Shown: positions 12,713 to 24,421 of the stretch, piece by piece | Position numbering within the stretch: position 1 is the stretch's first letter | Layout: each line of letters opens with the position of its first letter | NCBI GenBank assembly: GCA_022605405.1 | Contig: JABYQQ010000001.1 | Coordinates: 3,286,001-3,350,000, forward strand | Length of the DNA: 64,000 bases | Reading direction: 5' to 3' | Origin: Earliella scabrosa | Lineage: Eukaryota; Basidiomycota; Agaricomycetes; Polyporales; Polyporaceae | The notes under the pieces: generated by a model | Databases searched by the model: none | What the model was told of the DNA's origin: nothing | What the model saw: the letters and a program-made list of their open reading frames with translations, nothing else | Translations under genes and position numbers: made by a program

Positions 12713-14176
12713 ATGGCCGATGCAAAGCTCGAGTATCTGACGGAGCAGCAAGTAAACCAGGTTTGCACTCGTTCATCGGCTTACTCGCCGCAATGACGTC
12801 GTTGACAATACCCTACCGAGGTAGTTTCGAGCAGACGGGTTAGCTTGTCCATCCTTCACGGAATACAGGGACTGAGTATGGCCGACTAGCTATTTGCGTC
12901 TTCCGAGCTTCCTTGAACCAGATGAGGTCGAAGCGCTTCTCATCCGGTCGAGACAGCTGCTCGACAACTTCAGCTTGGAGGAACATCCGTTGGTGCGTAC
13001 TGTTGAACATCCATCAACCTAATGTACGACCTCGGTGATGGACATGTGTTGCAGACGAGGTTTACCACAGGCGATGACAATCACGTCGGTGACGACTACT
13101 TCTTGACTTCCGGAGACAAGATTCGCTTCTTCTTGGAGGAGGACGCAGTTGATAAGGATGGCAAACTGGACCGAGACAAACAGAGGGCTGTCAACAAGAT
13201 AGGGCATGGTATTTGACCTTCGCGATGTCAACACGGAGAGAGGCTCACCTTTGTCATCATGGCAGGTTTGCACGAACTCGACCCTGTCTTCAAGAAGGTC
13301 ACGCTAGAGAATGAGAAGATCAAGGCTGTTGTCCGGGATCTCAAGTTCCACCACGACCCTGTGGGTTCGTGTGAGAATGCTTCATAAGCGAACTGCAGTG
13401 TGACGCCGATCATCAGCTCTGCAATCCATGGTTATCTGCAAGCAGCCACAAATCGGAGGCGAAGGTGAGTTTTTGTTTTCACTAGTCTCCTGGTGATGAT
13501 GCTTGTACTGAAGTTGAGATGCAGTGCCAGAACACAATGATTCGTAAGCGCAGTTTAGGTTGATATGAGCGAGACCAGTCCCGGCTTACAAGTTGGTTAT
13601 CGTGCCCTCCTTGCAGGACGTTCCTAGTATGTGACGTTTCGCACATGCTCGGAGGCAGATAGGAATGGCATGGCTTACGGATCTGTAGTACACGAACCCC
13701 CCTTCGGCCCTTGGCTTCTGGATACCTCTTGAGAAGTGCACGCCGGAGAACGGCGCGCTCTCCTTCCTCCCCGGCTCTCACTTGACCGCACCCATCACCA
13801 AACGCTTCGTTCGCATGCCTGGAGGCGGCACGGGATTCGAGCAGCTCATCCCTCCGGAGGCCGCTCCACCTAATCCACAGGGCAAGTATATCCTCGAGGC
13901 TTGCACGCCAGGTATGGAGTCTCCTACGAGTCGTGCGCCGCTTGCTAACACACGATTATCATCGCAGGTGATTTGGTGCTCATCCACGGAAGCGTCCTAC
14001 ACAAGTCGGAGCGCAATACGAGCGCGCATACTCGCTTCGCGTACACGTTCCACATGATCGAGTCGCCGCCTTATGCAGAGTACGACGTCAAGAACTGGCT
14101 GCAGCCAACGCCCGAGACGCCGTTCCCGCACATCCTTGACACCCCGAACGAAACAGTAGTTCCTGTCGGCGCGTGA
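12713..14176 (+). CDS. Phytanoyl-CoA dioxygenase family protein (PHYHD1-like)
   Basis: Ten exons are needed: 12713-12760, 12825-12838, 12890-12992, 13055-13208, 13266-13364, 13417-13464, 13525-13543, 13617-13626, 13689-13911 and 13968-14176. They total 927 nt (308 aa), close to the roughly 290 aa of animal PHYHD1. The spliced protein follows that family throughout: a start like FRADGYLRL, then DYFLTSGDKIRFFLEED, NKIGHGLHELDPVFK, KQPQIGGEVPEHNDSTFLY, GFWIPLEKCTPENGALSFLPGSH and LVLIHGSVLHKSERN. The H and D of EHND, and the later H of LHKS, match the Fe(II) ligands, and the Arg near FAYTFH fits the 2-oxoglutarate contact. It is therefore probably an active Fe/2OG oxygenase of unknown substrate. 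Three exons are only 14, 19 and 10 nt long, and the 19-nt one carries the iron ligands. Confidence 0.9.
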
Positions 14177-14392
14177 ATTGCAATGGCGTAGTTAACCTGT
14201 TTGACTGGTGTATGGTGTACGCTCATATCACATGAAGAAGCTACAGTTGTATGTATGTCCTGGGTCTTGTTGTCTATAAATGAGAGTTACCTCGCGATGA
14301 CAGCACTTCCTTCACTCCGGCATGTCCTCGTTAATTCACAATCCAAGACTTGCAGTGATGCAACGCCCTGTCTCCGACATCCCCGCTCCCGT

Positions 14393-16660
14393 TCAGATCA
14401 CGTCAACCTTTGCATAGGCAGCGATCTTCTCAGGCGTAAGGGCTCCAAGCTCGTCGATAAGCGCCGGCAGAAAAGTTCCGCTGCCCTTGACATCGGGCCG
14501 TGCCGCAGCCAGCTCAGATGCAATAGTGATCGCGAGCACCCTGGGAACAAGCACATCATGAGCATACGTCCGTCGTCAGCGAGACGTGCCCGCACTCGTG
14601 AAAGTGGCGCAGAAGCACCGAAGGGCAAGGAGCACGGCGCGCGACATGGAAACGGGATGGGGTCGGGGCTCGGTCCTGGCGAGAAGCACTCACCCGCCGA
14701 CTGCAGCAACGAGCATGTCTCCACGTGCGAGCTTGGCGTCTTCCTGTGCGTCGGCTGCACGCTTGCTCGCCTCTGCCAGGCCACCCCCGCCGCAGAAGGT
14801 CGCGACGGCGGTGCCGACCATGCAGCCAGAACCGGTGATCTCACCAAGGAGGGGGTGGCCATTCGAAAGCCGCACGACGGTGGTGCCGTCGGAGACGTAG
14901 TCGGTCACGCCGGTGAGGACGACGATCGCGCCTGTGGCAAGCAATAGGGTGAATTTGTCTTGCCGCGGTGGTCACAAAACGGTGAAGCGCGTACGTTCTT
15001 TCCTGGCGAGGTTCCGAACGAACCCGGCCGGGTCAGCGAAACCGCTGCCGACACTGTCTACCCCCTTTGCTTGCACCTAGCGAAGGCAACATTGACGGAG
15101 CCAATAGGTCAGCTCTCAGGGACATCAGACAAATTCAAACTGGAACGCACTTCTGTCGAGTTCGCAAGTGCACCGAGCTCGCCGGAGTTGCCTTTGATGA
15201 CGGTTGCTTGCCATGCGTTCAACAAGCTCGCGGCCCAAGTCCGACGGTACGCAGTAGCACCAACGCCAACAGGGTCGAAGACAACAGGCTTGCGGTTCTG
15301 GTTGTAGTTGAAACCTGTCGAGTATAGGCAGGCAGTAAGCAATGATACATGCTAGGATCGCGGTGCAGCAGCAATGCAGCAGTACCACTGACCCGCAGCA
15401 AGCATGCCATCGAGGTTCTGGATGGTGCCGAAGTTTACGAGAAGTGCACCAGCGACCTTCGCAAGGTCAGCCATCTCCTCTGGGGCTGTGGCCATAATGG
15501 GAGACGCTCCAAGGGCTATGGTTGCATTGGCCGATTGAGTTGTGACGACGTTGTTCGTGATCTAGCGACCGTGACCATGCGGGATGGGATGAATGCTTGT
15601 TGAGTACCAGCCTGGCAAATCACATACCTGGTGCACAAGGGGAGAGAACTGTCGAACCGCGAGCAGAACCTCGCCAACGCCACGTTTGATCGAATCCGGG
15701 GTATACGACGGTGGGAATGTGGAAAAGCATGTGAACGGATTTGCTTTGAAGGCTTGGACGATCGTCGCGATCCTCTTCGCAGCATTGTATGGGTCCCTGG
15801 ACGCCACGATGTCACTGACGACTGCGAGGCCATCCAAACTGCGACCAGACACGCTGATAGCTCCATGAAGGCAGTGCAAAGCATTTGTCGACTTGATGCC
15901 CGCTGCGCATGATACGTGAGAATGACCCATCATAGAATGAATGGCATTGAATTGTCAACACGAACCAATGGCAACAGCTTTGACGTCAGACTCTTCGAGG
16001 GCGTCTAGGAGCGCACCCAGTCCTCGCACTCCGACAATAGGACTGGTCAACTTCTTCGTCTGGGTGGCCCATACTGCACCCAGGCCGACGTAGTCCACGC
16101 CGTCTTCAACGGCCTTCTTCACATGCTCAACGGAGTTGCATGTCATACCGATGATCGCGTTGGATGGAAGGAGCTTTCGGGCGATCTCAACAGGCATGTC
16201 TGTCTGGCCGATATGGACGCCATCCGCACCAACGGCGAGGGCGATGTCGATGCGGTCGTTGATGAGGATGGGAACATTGTATTTGCGACAAATCTCTTTC
16301 GATGCTTGTGCGATGCGAAGGAACTACGGGAAGGTGGACCGTCGGAGACACAAGGACCGGCGGAAGAGGCGAACGTACCTCGCCGGTATCCGCATTCTTC
16401 TCGCGGACTTGCACAAGCGTGACCCCTCCTCTGATAGACTGCAGAGAGCGACGTGAGATCGCAGCTCGATCGCTAGACAACTTTAGAGGTAAGTACTTCT
16501 TCAAGCGATGCTAAGTAGTCCTGCGATATAGGATCAACTCTGCGGGACCGTTGAAACGCGTTGAAGACGTGCAGAGTGATCTCACCTTGCCCTCTGGAAG
16601 CAATTCTCTGCCTGTCACAAGATACAGGGAGTAATCCACTTGCGGCTTCTGCGCTGTCAT
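14393..16660 (-). CDS. THI6: Bifunctional thiamine-phosphate synthase / hydroxyethylthiazole kinase
   Basis: The ATG at 16660 opens [20 protein letters not shown], the usual start of the fungal thiamine-phosphate synthase half. It continues with a [17 protein letters not shown] segment, then [20 protein letters not shown] and [15 protein letters not shown], which form the phosphate and pyrimidine sites. The C-terminal half is ThiM-like hydroxyethylthiazole kinase: [44 protein letters not shown] and [12 protein letters not shown], where the cysteine in GSGC is the usual catalytic position. The end AAYAKVDVI and TGA at 14393-14395 closes the frame. Several short introns interrupt it. The enzyme joins HMP-PP and HET-P to thiamine phosphate and phosphorylates HET. 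No TPP riboswitch was found in or before it. Confidence 0.9.
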
Positions 16661-18103
16661 CTGTTTGAGATGGTGGTGGTGCGTTTTGAACGAGGATAGA
16701 TGGCAGGGTCGAACTAGACTTGGATCTAGCCTAAGGCTGCCCCAACGAGCTGACTCGAAATCAAGGCAGAGCTTGCCCTGTGATCACGTCATTGACTTCG
16801 AAGTTCCCGGGTTGCTCTCGTCCTCCCAGAGTCAATAGCAGACATATAGTGATTGCAGCAGGTCGTCGACATAGATGTAACACACGATCTCTGGTGAGGG
16901 TTCGACAAACGAAATATAAGGGCAGATGAATCGTGAGCAGAGTCGGACTTTCCGCGAACTTTCCGAATGCATCGGAGGACAGAGGCGCCCGGAGGGAATA
17001 TCATGTCGCACGCCAAGTTCGCTTGTCCTCCCTCTTCCACTTGGATCGATCCAGCCTCAAACTCAGCCTCCAGGCCTCACCTCAGGTTCCGTCACCAGGG
17101 CTAACCAGGGGCTAACATACCGTATGGCGTAGGGACAACCCTCATGCCCCTATTCCATCGCCCATTTGCTTCTCTTGAAGTTTGTACTTAGCGACGAGTG
17201 CGCAACGATCGTGACGCGGATCCGGGATACGGCGACACCTGCGACGCCTCAATCACAGCAATCCATGCAAGACATAGTGTCGATGCTGTTGTTAGGCACC
17301 ATCCTTCCGAATCCTTGCTATCCGACACAGCATCACAGCAGCCAGGAGCCCATCAAAGAAGACCAGCCTCCGGGCTCTGTCACGTTTCGACACCATTGGG
17401 CGAACGTCCAAGATCAGTTTCTTGTTGCATGGTACGTCATACGAGGCCGTAAACTTGCGTTGCGCTGACGGGCGCCGTGCCCATGTGCGTTGCAGGTTAT
17501 GGATGTCATTGGATGATGACTGCTTGGACTCCGACGAAGGAGCAGCTTTGATGCGTCGTTCGTGCCGGCCATTGCCACGGCCAGAGCAAATATCCAAGCA
17601 CGCATGTATCACGGCGGGCGCAGTGACGGCCAACGGCAGATCCTGTTGCCTTTCGGCGATCCTGCTCTCGTGTTCCGATGCAATGGACATTCCTCTCTCA
17701 AGGACGTGACTGGTCACGTACCCCACGTTGTCCTATCCGTTTCGGTGATACAGACTGATGCGCTCCGTCGTCTGTTCGCAGTAGCGGACCTTCTACACCT
17801 CGGCGACGGGATTCCGGCGTCTCCGACCATTGGCCTCCCCATTCTGCACAGGTCGTGCTCGTCGAGGAGGTTGCATTAGTGTATCACGCATCAATGCGGT
17901 TGCGAGGTAGGTGACCGACCAGAACCGACCAGTGGTGCATGTGCATTATGCGGGTCGCCGCAAAGAGAGAAGCTTTCTTGGTTTCAGTTCAAGTTGGTCG
18001 TCCATAACAATGAGGCGCTTGGCTGTGGACAAAATGGTGATGCGTGCTGATGGTTCCTCTTTCATGTCCCCCCAGTGAGCACAGCATGATCGGCCTCGCC
18101 CCG
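16661..18103. other. Intergenic with a weak coding-like stretch
   Basis: About 1.4 kb without a firm gene. Plus-strand frames at about 17166-17460 and 17540-17879 look moderately protein-like (for example ILLPFGDPALVFRC), but stops intervene, no domain is recognised, and no intron chain joins them cleanly. This could be an unrecognised or decayed gene. Confidence 0.4.
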
Positions 18104-18111
18104 TATAAAAG
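18104..18111 (+). promoter_or_regulatory. TATA box of the secreted CBM19-like gene
   Basis: TATAAAAG is followed by a strongly CT-rich leader of about 170 bases before the ATG, a pattern common in well-expressed fungal genes. Confidence 0.6.
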
Positions 18112-18287
18112 TCGTCCGCTGAGGCATTTTACACCTCGTTCCTCTCCCTTCCTCTCCCTACCCTCTTTTCTTTCTTCGGCGATCTGTGATCGTCTGAGCC
18201 TTTCGACTTTTCTTCGACCCGGTGTCTGTCCCAGGCATCCTTTCCCTCCTTGTGTAGAACAACTTTCAACATCGTTACGAGTCGAGC

Positions 18288-19635
18288 ATGAAGTCTTCAG
18301 TATTCGTCGCGCTGGCACTGGCGCTCGCAGCCTCCGCACGACCACAAACCCTCGGCCGTCGTCAGGACTTCAAGCTCAAGAACGGACAGGATGCCATTGC
18401 ACAAAAGTGAGTCTTCAATTTCGCGTGGCCCACCACGTACCTGTCTAACGCATCCGTCTCTACAGCCAAAGGTTCGCTGGTTTGAACGAAAACTCGCCAT
18501 GCCAGGACGGCGAGAACGCGTGTGTCCGCGACGGGTTCGCTCAGTGTGTCGGAGGCAGGTTCATCGTGCAACCATGCGCGCCTGGAACGATGTGAGTACT
18601 CGGCCCTGAACAGCATTCCCATGGCGCGTGGACCCTGACATGATCGCCCCATCAGCTGTGCTGCCCTCCCTCTTGTCAACTCTCCCGGAACGAGCATCAC
18701 ATGTACGACTGCCGCCGACCGTGACGCCCGTATCGCGGAGACTGGCGCCAACGCTCCGCCGCCGCCGCCTCCCGAGAATCCTCCCCCTCCTCCCCCGCCG
18801 GCCGACAACCCTCCTCCGCCCCCTCCGCCGGTTGCTGGTGACAACGCAGCAGGGGGAGGTGCCGCTGCTGGAGGTGACCCTCAGGCGTCGTTCACCCTGC
18901 TCGATTCTGTGGTCGCCAAGGGCTTTGCTCTTGATGGTCAACAGACGTAAGTCCCTCCGTATGTCAGGGTTCAAAGCCTGTTCTTATTGTTATGCCCAGA
19001 CCTGCCGCCAACCAAGTTGCGTCGCTCACTTCGACGAACAACTTCATCAACTTCTGCGCGACGGTGAACAAGCCGATCACGGACGGCAAGCAGATCAAGG
19101 AGGGTTCGTGCAACCCCGCCCCGATGGGTGTCATCGCGTCGACGGCGAACATGCCCTCGAGCAAGTTCGTCAACCCCAGGAACGGCGCGACGATTCCCGC
19201 GAACCAGGACTTCACGATCCAGATGGCGGTCAGGAACCTGGAGACGGGCAACTTCGTCAACGCGCAGGCGAACTACTTCGCTGCGCCCCAGACCGTCAAC
19301 GGGCAGGGCAACATCCGGGGCCACTCTCACGTCGTCGTCGAGGCGCTCCCCTCCCTCGACACGGATGTCCCCACTGACCCGAACGTGTTCGCGTTCTTCA
19401 AGGGTCTCAACGACAAGGATCAGAACGGTATCCTCTCGGTCACCGTTCCCGGCGGCCTTCCCCCTGGTGCTTACCGTCTTGCGTCCATCAACGCTGCGGC
19501 GAACCACCAGCCCGTCCTTGTCGCTGTCGCACAGCACGGTGCTCTTGATGACATGGTTTAGTGAGTATTCGGAATCATCGCTGGTAGTGAATGGGCGCTG
19601 ACGTGTGGATGTTCTGCAGCTTCACTGTCGCTTAA
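18288..19635 (+). CDS. Secreted protein with CBM19-like N-terminal domain
   Basis: Five exons (18288-18406, 18466-18591, 18656-18946, 19000-19560, 19620-19635) give 370 aa. A signal peptide (MKSSVFVALALALAASA) is followed by a cysteine-patterned domain at about residues 40-100: SPCQDGENACV, FAQCVGGRFIVQPCAPGT, then ICAALPLVNSPGTSITC. This matches the spacing of chitin-binding CBM19-type modules. A low-complexity Pro-rich linker (PPPPPP runs) and a Gly/Ala stretch lead to a C-terminal domain of about 210 aa (NFCATVNKPITDGKQI, SSKFVNPRNGATIPANQDF, GHSHVVVEALPSLDT, PGGLPPGAYRLASINAAANH) that looks like a conserved agaricomycete secreted domain of unknown function. The last exon is only 16 nt. 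A cell-wall role is inferred. Confidence 0.75.
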
Positions 19636-20568
19636 TGTCTCGACACTCTCACGACCCGCTCAGTCATGGTAATGATATTAATTGTTTAACGCATTATTTA
19701 TTGGAGAGCGCACCCGGATGGCCTGGCGGGATGAAGGAAGCCCGGTCTCCCTTGTATCTCCCTGCAGCCCACTTTCTGTATCCCTAGATAAGCCCTAGTC
19801 GTTGAATACCATAGTCGATCGTTGCTCTAACACTGTTAGTGTGCTCTCTGTTCGTCGCCCAAAAGTCCGTCATATCATCGTCGTCACTAGACTCGCAGGC
19901 TCGCTGAGTCCCGGCACTGTGCGCTACCTTTTCCGGCAGGTTCCGGTACCACGATATGCTGTGCTCCGACAGCGTTACAACTTGCCCGGGCGACCTCCTG
20001 GCTTCCACCGTGTTTTTCAACTTCGGTATGATGACTGACGTGTCGTCCACGTCGCGGAATTGTTGCGGACGCCCATGTCTCGCCTTTCCCACATCCCGTC
20101 GGTGACTCATTGACCAGTGTCGGTCAGTGCCATTTGTTAATGCGACCTTATAGGATCAGTCACTGACCGATTTTGGGGCTATCGAACAGTGCAACCATTT
20201 CGACATGCAGTCCGCCTGCGCGAAAGATTATGGCCATTCCGTCGGCCTTGCAACAGTTGAGGCTCGGACTCCGGGATCGGTACCACACCATAGTGCACTT
20301 CACCCTGACTTCACCCCTGCTTCACCCTACAAGAGGTGCTGAGTGCATGTGAACCCGCATCTCACGCGGTACCGACGGGTTATGAAATTCAGCAAGTTAC
20401 CGGCCGAAGACCAATGATTGACACTTCCGTGGCGCAAGATATTGGTTCTGAACGCATCTGTCAACAATCTCGACAACGTGTCACTGCTCTCTTTGTCGGA
20501 AGGCGGTTTTGGTGCAACGTTGCGGCGCCTCATATTGGGGGGTTTAGAGCCATGCGCATGTCGTCTAC
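19636..20568. other. Intergenic, upstream of the HSP70 gene
   Basis: No gene supported. A perfect 10-bp inverted repeat (TCGGTCAGTG at 20120-20129, CACTGACCGA at 20161-20170) and three close copies of CTTCACCC near 20298-20330 are the only structures noted. Confidence 0.6.
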
Positions 20569-20576
20569 TGACGTGG
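20569..20576 (+). promoter_or_regulatory. UPR element (TGACGTGG) before the ER HSP70 gene
   Basis: TGACGTGG fits the unfolded-protein-response element recognised by XBP1/Hac1-type bZIP factors. It lies about 90 bases upstream of the ATG and just before a TATATAT box, the expected position for control of a BiP gene. Confidence 0.55.
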
Positions 20577-20593
20577 CCATCGTCAAAGTGGCA

Positions 20594-20600
20594 TATATAT
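20594..20600 (+). promoter_or_regulatory. TATA box of the ER HSP70 gene
   Basis: TATATAT lies 71 bases before the ATG at 20665. An in-frame ATG at 20617 is too close to this box to be the likely start, so 20665 is preferred. Confidence 0.55.
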
Positions 20601-20664
20601 ATCCTCGTTCAAGTTCATGGATGCTCTCAAAACCAGGCCACCTATCCACTGTTCCTGTTATCTT

Positions 20665-22721
20665 ATGTCCCGTCCATCACGAAAACAATCGCGACGACTA
20701 ACCTCGTCGCTCGCCCTCGCTTTCCTAGCTGTTCTAGCTCTCTTGCTCCTGTGTCCAGTACCTGTCAGAGGTCAGTCAGACGACCAACCACGTCCCGGAC
20801 CCATCATTGGTATCGGTATGTGTTGGCGCAACTGCTCTTTGTTCTCCTTGTTACCATACGCTGATTGCTCCCCGCGGTATTATAGACTTGGGCACCACGT
20901 ATTCCTGTGTGGCCGTGACACGAGGCACGCAAGTGGAAATAATCGCCAACGACCAGGGCCACCGGATAACACCTTCGTGGGTCGGCTTCGCGGATGATGA
21001 ACGATTGTGAGTAGCTAGTAGTGTTGACTCTTCCGTCGACGATCACGGAAGGCTGAACATGCTCCCGTCTGGTAGAGTGGGCGATAGCGCCAAGAATTCA
21101 TTCCATGCCAACCCACAGAATACCGTCTTTGACGCAAAACGGCTGATTGGCCGTGATTTCAACGATCCGCAAGTACAGAAGGATATCAAGCATTGGTACG
21201 TCGCTCGCAGGTGTACGAGTCAGTATCCGAGTTCCAATGTCGTCATAGGCCGTTCAAGGTCGTCGAGAGGAATGGAAGGCCTGCGATCCAGGTCAAGCAT
21301 CGGGGAGACACCCGGGACTTCGTAAGTTGGGACTGCCCTCGGTAGCGTGGATAGTAGAGCTGAGAATAGGTTGTCAGACTCCTGAAGAGATATCTGCCAT
21401 GGTTTTGTCAAAGTTGAAGGAGACCGCGGAAGCATACCTCGGGGAGAAGGTCTACGAAGCTGTTGTCACCGTGCCTGCGTGTGCGTCACCATTCATTCAC
21501 TACGTGCGCGCTAGCTAATGCCGCGATAGACTTCAACGACGCTCAACGCCAAGCTACCAAGGACGCCGGTACCATCGCCGGCCTCCGCATTGCCCGCATC
21601 ATCAATGAGCCTACTGCAGCAGCCCTCGCATATGGCCTCGACAAGAAAGAGGAGGCACAGGTTCTCGTCTACGACCTTGGGGGTGGAACCTTCGACGTGT
21701 CTCTACTCTCCATTGAAGACGGTGTATTCGAGGTCCTAGCGACTGCAGGCGACACTCACCTTGGCGGCGAGGACTTTGACAACCGGGTCATTGATTACCT
21801 CGTCAAGAGGTACAAGAAGAGCACGGGCACGGACGTCTCCGGCAACCTGCGCGCGATAGGCAAGCTCAAGGGCGAAGTCGAGAAGGCGAAGCGCACGTTG
21901 TCAAGCCAGCAGTCAACGCGCATTGAGATCGAAGCGTTTGAGGGCGGAAACGACTTCTCGGAGATCTTGACGAGGGCCAAGTTCGAGGAGCTCAACATGG
22001 ACCTCTTCCGGAAGACAATGAAGCCGGTGGAGCAAGTCCTCGCAGACGCAAAAGTGCGAAAGCAGGACATAGACGAGGTATGTGCTTTATGAATCAGCGT
22101 ATCACGACCCGGTTCACTCATTTCCGTTGCAGATCGTTCTTGTCGGCGGTTCGACCCGCATACCAAAGATTCACCAGTTACTCAAGGAGTACTTTGGGAA
22201 AGAGCCGTCGAAGAGCATCAATCCTGACGAGGCCGTCGCTGTCGGTGCGGCTATCCAAGGCGCCATCCTAGCCCGTGTAGAGGACTTCATTCACTACACG
22301 GTAATGGACATCACCGCGCTCACGCTGGGTATCGAAACCACCGGCGGCGTCATGGCCACGATGGTACCTCGCAACAGCGTCATCCCAACACGCAAGATCA
22401 AGATGTTCTCAACCGCTGTTGACAACCAACCCAAGGTTCTCGTCAAGGTGTTCCAGGGCGAGCGGTCGCTGACGAAGGATAACCATCTCATGGGCGAGTT
22501 TGAGCTCACCGGCATCCCTCCGGCTCCTCGCGGAGTCCCTCAGATCGAGGTGACCTTCGAGATTGACGCGAACGGGATCATAAAGATATCCGCCATAGAC
22601 AAGGGAACGTGAGTGGTTCTACATAGTATCTGATCCTGTCGTCGATGTTACTCACTGGCTACATCATAGTGGAAAGTCGGAGTCGATCACAATGACCGAC
22701 GTCCTCAATCGCTTAGATTGA
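20665..22721 (+). CDS. ER HSP70 (BiP/Kar2-like), lacking lid through frameshift
   Basis: Eight exons (20665-20815, 20886-21006, 21076-21195, 21249-21321, 21378-21480, 21530-22077, 22133-22608, 22670-22721) encode 547 aa. The N-terminus has a basic stretch and hydrophobic core ([17 protein letters not shown]), an ER signal peptide. HSP70 signatures follow in order: [53 protein letters not shown], then the substrate-binding domain with [12 protein letters not shown] and [20 protein letters not shown]. The peptide-clamp region around [12 protein letters not shown] is unusual. After [16 protein letters not shown] a TGA ends the frame. The missing helical lid continues in another frame just downstream. 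Either the gene is damaged, the sequence has an error, or a lidless chaperone is made. Confidence 0.85.
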
Positions 22722-23082
22722 GCGCATGGTGATGGAAGCCGAAGAGTTTGCTGAAGAAGACGCGGCGATCAGGAGGCGCGTCGAGGCGCTACACGAACTA
22801 TCTACCTTCGTCTGGCAACTCAAAGCACAGTTGTCGGATCCGGAAGGTCTCGGCGGGAAGCTCAGCACTCAGGATAAGGGGGTTCTCCGAGAAGAACTGA
22901 AGATAGTCGGGGACTGGATTGAGGAGCACGATCAGTCCGCGACAACCGAGGATATCGGTGAGAGACTAGCAGGCCTACAGGCCGTCGTCAATCCGATCAC
23001 GACCCGGCTGTACCAGCAATCTACGCAGTCCGACACTGAGGCCGATGACGGGGAGGGTTCGTTCCGGCATGTAGAGCTGTAA
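22722..23082 (+). pseudogene. Out-of-frame lid domain of the ER HSP70 gene
   Basis: Starting at the TTGAGCGC stretch that overlaps the stop of the HSP70 frame, a different frame stays open for about 118 codons and is clearly the HSP70 C-terminal lid: a MEAEEFAEEDAAIRRRVEAL helix, LKAQLSDPEGLGGKLS and VVNPITTRLYQQ. It ends SFRHVEL, resembling an HDEL ER-retention signal with V for D. Relative to the family spacing GRL-(S)xEE-IERM, about 11 bases are missing at the junction. No GT-AG intron restores the frame. It is annotated as the broken tail of the same gene. Confidence 0.7.
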
Positions 23083-23172
23083 TGTACGATAATGAGTCGT
23101 CTTCCCGCATCGTCGGGACTATCGTGTATCTAGGCTAGTCACTAGTACGTCGGCAAAGTATCTATCGTTTCA

Positions 23173-24421
23173 TCATAGGAGCAGAGACAATAACATGACA
23201 ACTACCGCGCTGCTCGCATCCCTAACAGCGCCACCTGCCCCAAAGCGTCTTCTGACGTTCACGCCCAGGAGGATTGCAACGGCCATCCATTCGGGTGCCA
23301 CGTGAAAGATGTAAAACGTTGCTTTCGACTGATGGCTGTTCAAGCTTCCTGGACCGGTGGAGAGCAGGTCGTTCGTGACCGTGTCCATCACTACGAGACG
23401 ATAAACGCCTACGACCGTCTGTGACAGACGTCAATAATCGTGAGTCATTGGCAATTACACGGAGACTACTAGTATCACTTACCAGCAGGGTGCATATCGT
23501 GGAGATGATCGACACAGAGGCGTATCCCATGGCTGGATACCGCGTCCACGCCCAGTATGCGCTCATATGTACTATTGTGATGAGTAGCAGCCCGAGCCCG
23601 CCAGTGAGGTACCTGCGACACCATACCCATCAGCCCTACTAGATTGACATCTCGATGAAGGCAATTCCCGCCGCACCTCATTTGCACGGTTCCGGCAGCC
23701 CACTTGTCGTCGTGAACCTTGGCATACAAGCCACCCGACCCCAGCGACACCATGATGACGAAGATGAATGCGATTGACAGGCAGACGCTCCCAACCTGAT
23801 ACGACATCCGCTCGCGCGTGGGGGTCATCCGGGGCCACCGCACCCATCTGCGCCTCCAAACACTCTGGATGACCGTTGTGTGCTGGTCAGGTGTGGTGTT
23901 GGAAGGAATCTCTGGAGGAGGATCGCTGGCGGGCCTCTTTTGTAGCTCGGATTGATCTGACTCTTCGTCCGGTCGGATAAGAAGGCAACGGACGGCCCCG
24001 ACCAGGTCCTTGCCGATGGAGATGTATCCGGCCGCGAGGGTGCTCTGCCCATAGGCCAGAAAGGCTGGAGAAGCCCGCTGTGCGTCCGATGCACGGGCTG
24101 CCCAAGCACGGAGGATGAAGAACACTAGCCTGCATGCAAATCAGCTCAGCGCACGAGGTTAGGTCATGTACTAATAGTAGAGACGACATACCGCTCGACG
24201 ATGAGACCCAGTGTGAATATGACTATCAAGTTCCGTGAACGCTTTGCGCATATGCGATATACCGCGACGGGCACCAGCAGCGCGTACAGCGCCACAAACA
24301 GGTAGGAAGGCACGTAGTCGAGAGGGGCTGGGACACCCCCAATTGGTGCGGGAATCAACGCGCCGAGGAGAGACTGATCGTCTTCGCCGGGAGTACCTCG
24401 CCGCAACTTGAAAGCACCCAT
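23173..24421 (-). CDS. Multi-pass membrane protein (DUF7702-like)
   Basis: At least four exons. The first carries MGAFKLRRGTPGEDD and a hydrophobic segment PSYLFVALYALLVPVAVYRI. Later segments are VIFTLGLIVER, then LVFFILRAWAA, then YLTGGLGLLLITIVHMSAYW, YASVSIISTICTLL and a C-terminal PEWMAVAILLGVNVRRRFG. About seven membrane spans are visible. A cytoplasmic-looking loop after AVRCLLIRPDEESDQSE separates the middle spans. The APLDYVPSYLF start and the ATFYIFH...PEW-end pattern resemble a fungal 7TM family of unknown function (DUF7702). The family name is from memory of the pattern and is not certain. The in-frame ATG at 24508 is an alternative start. Confidence 0.65.

Noticed and set aside
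23475..24125. A single minus-strand gene from this one long frame
   Set aside because: It is only one exon of the 7TM-type gene; spans before and after it are joined by short introns.
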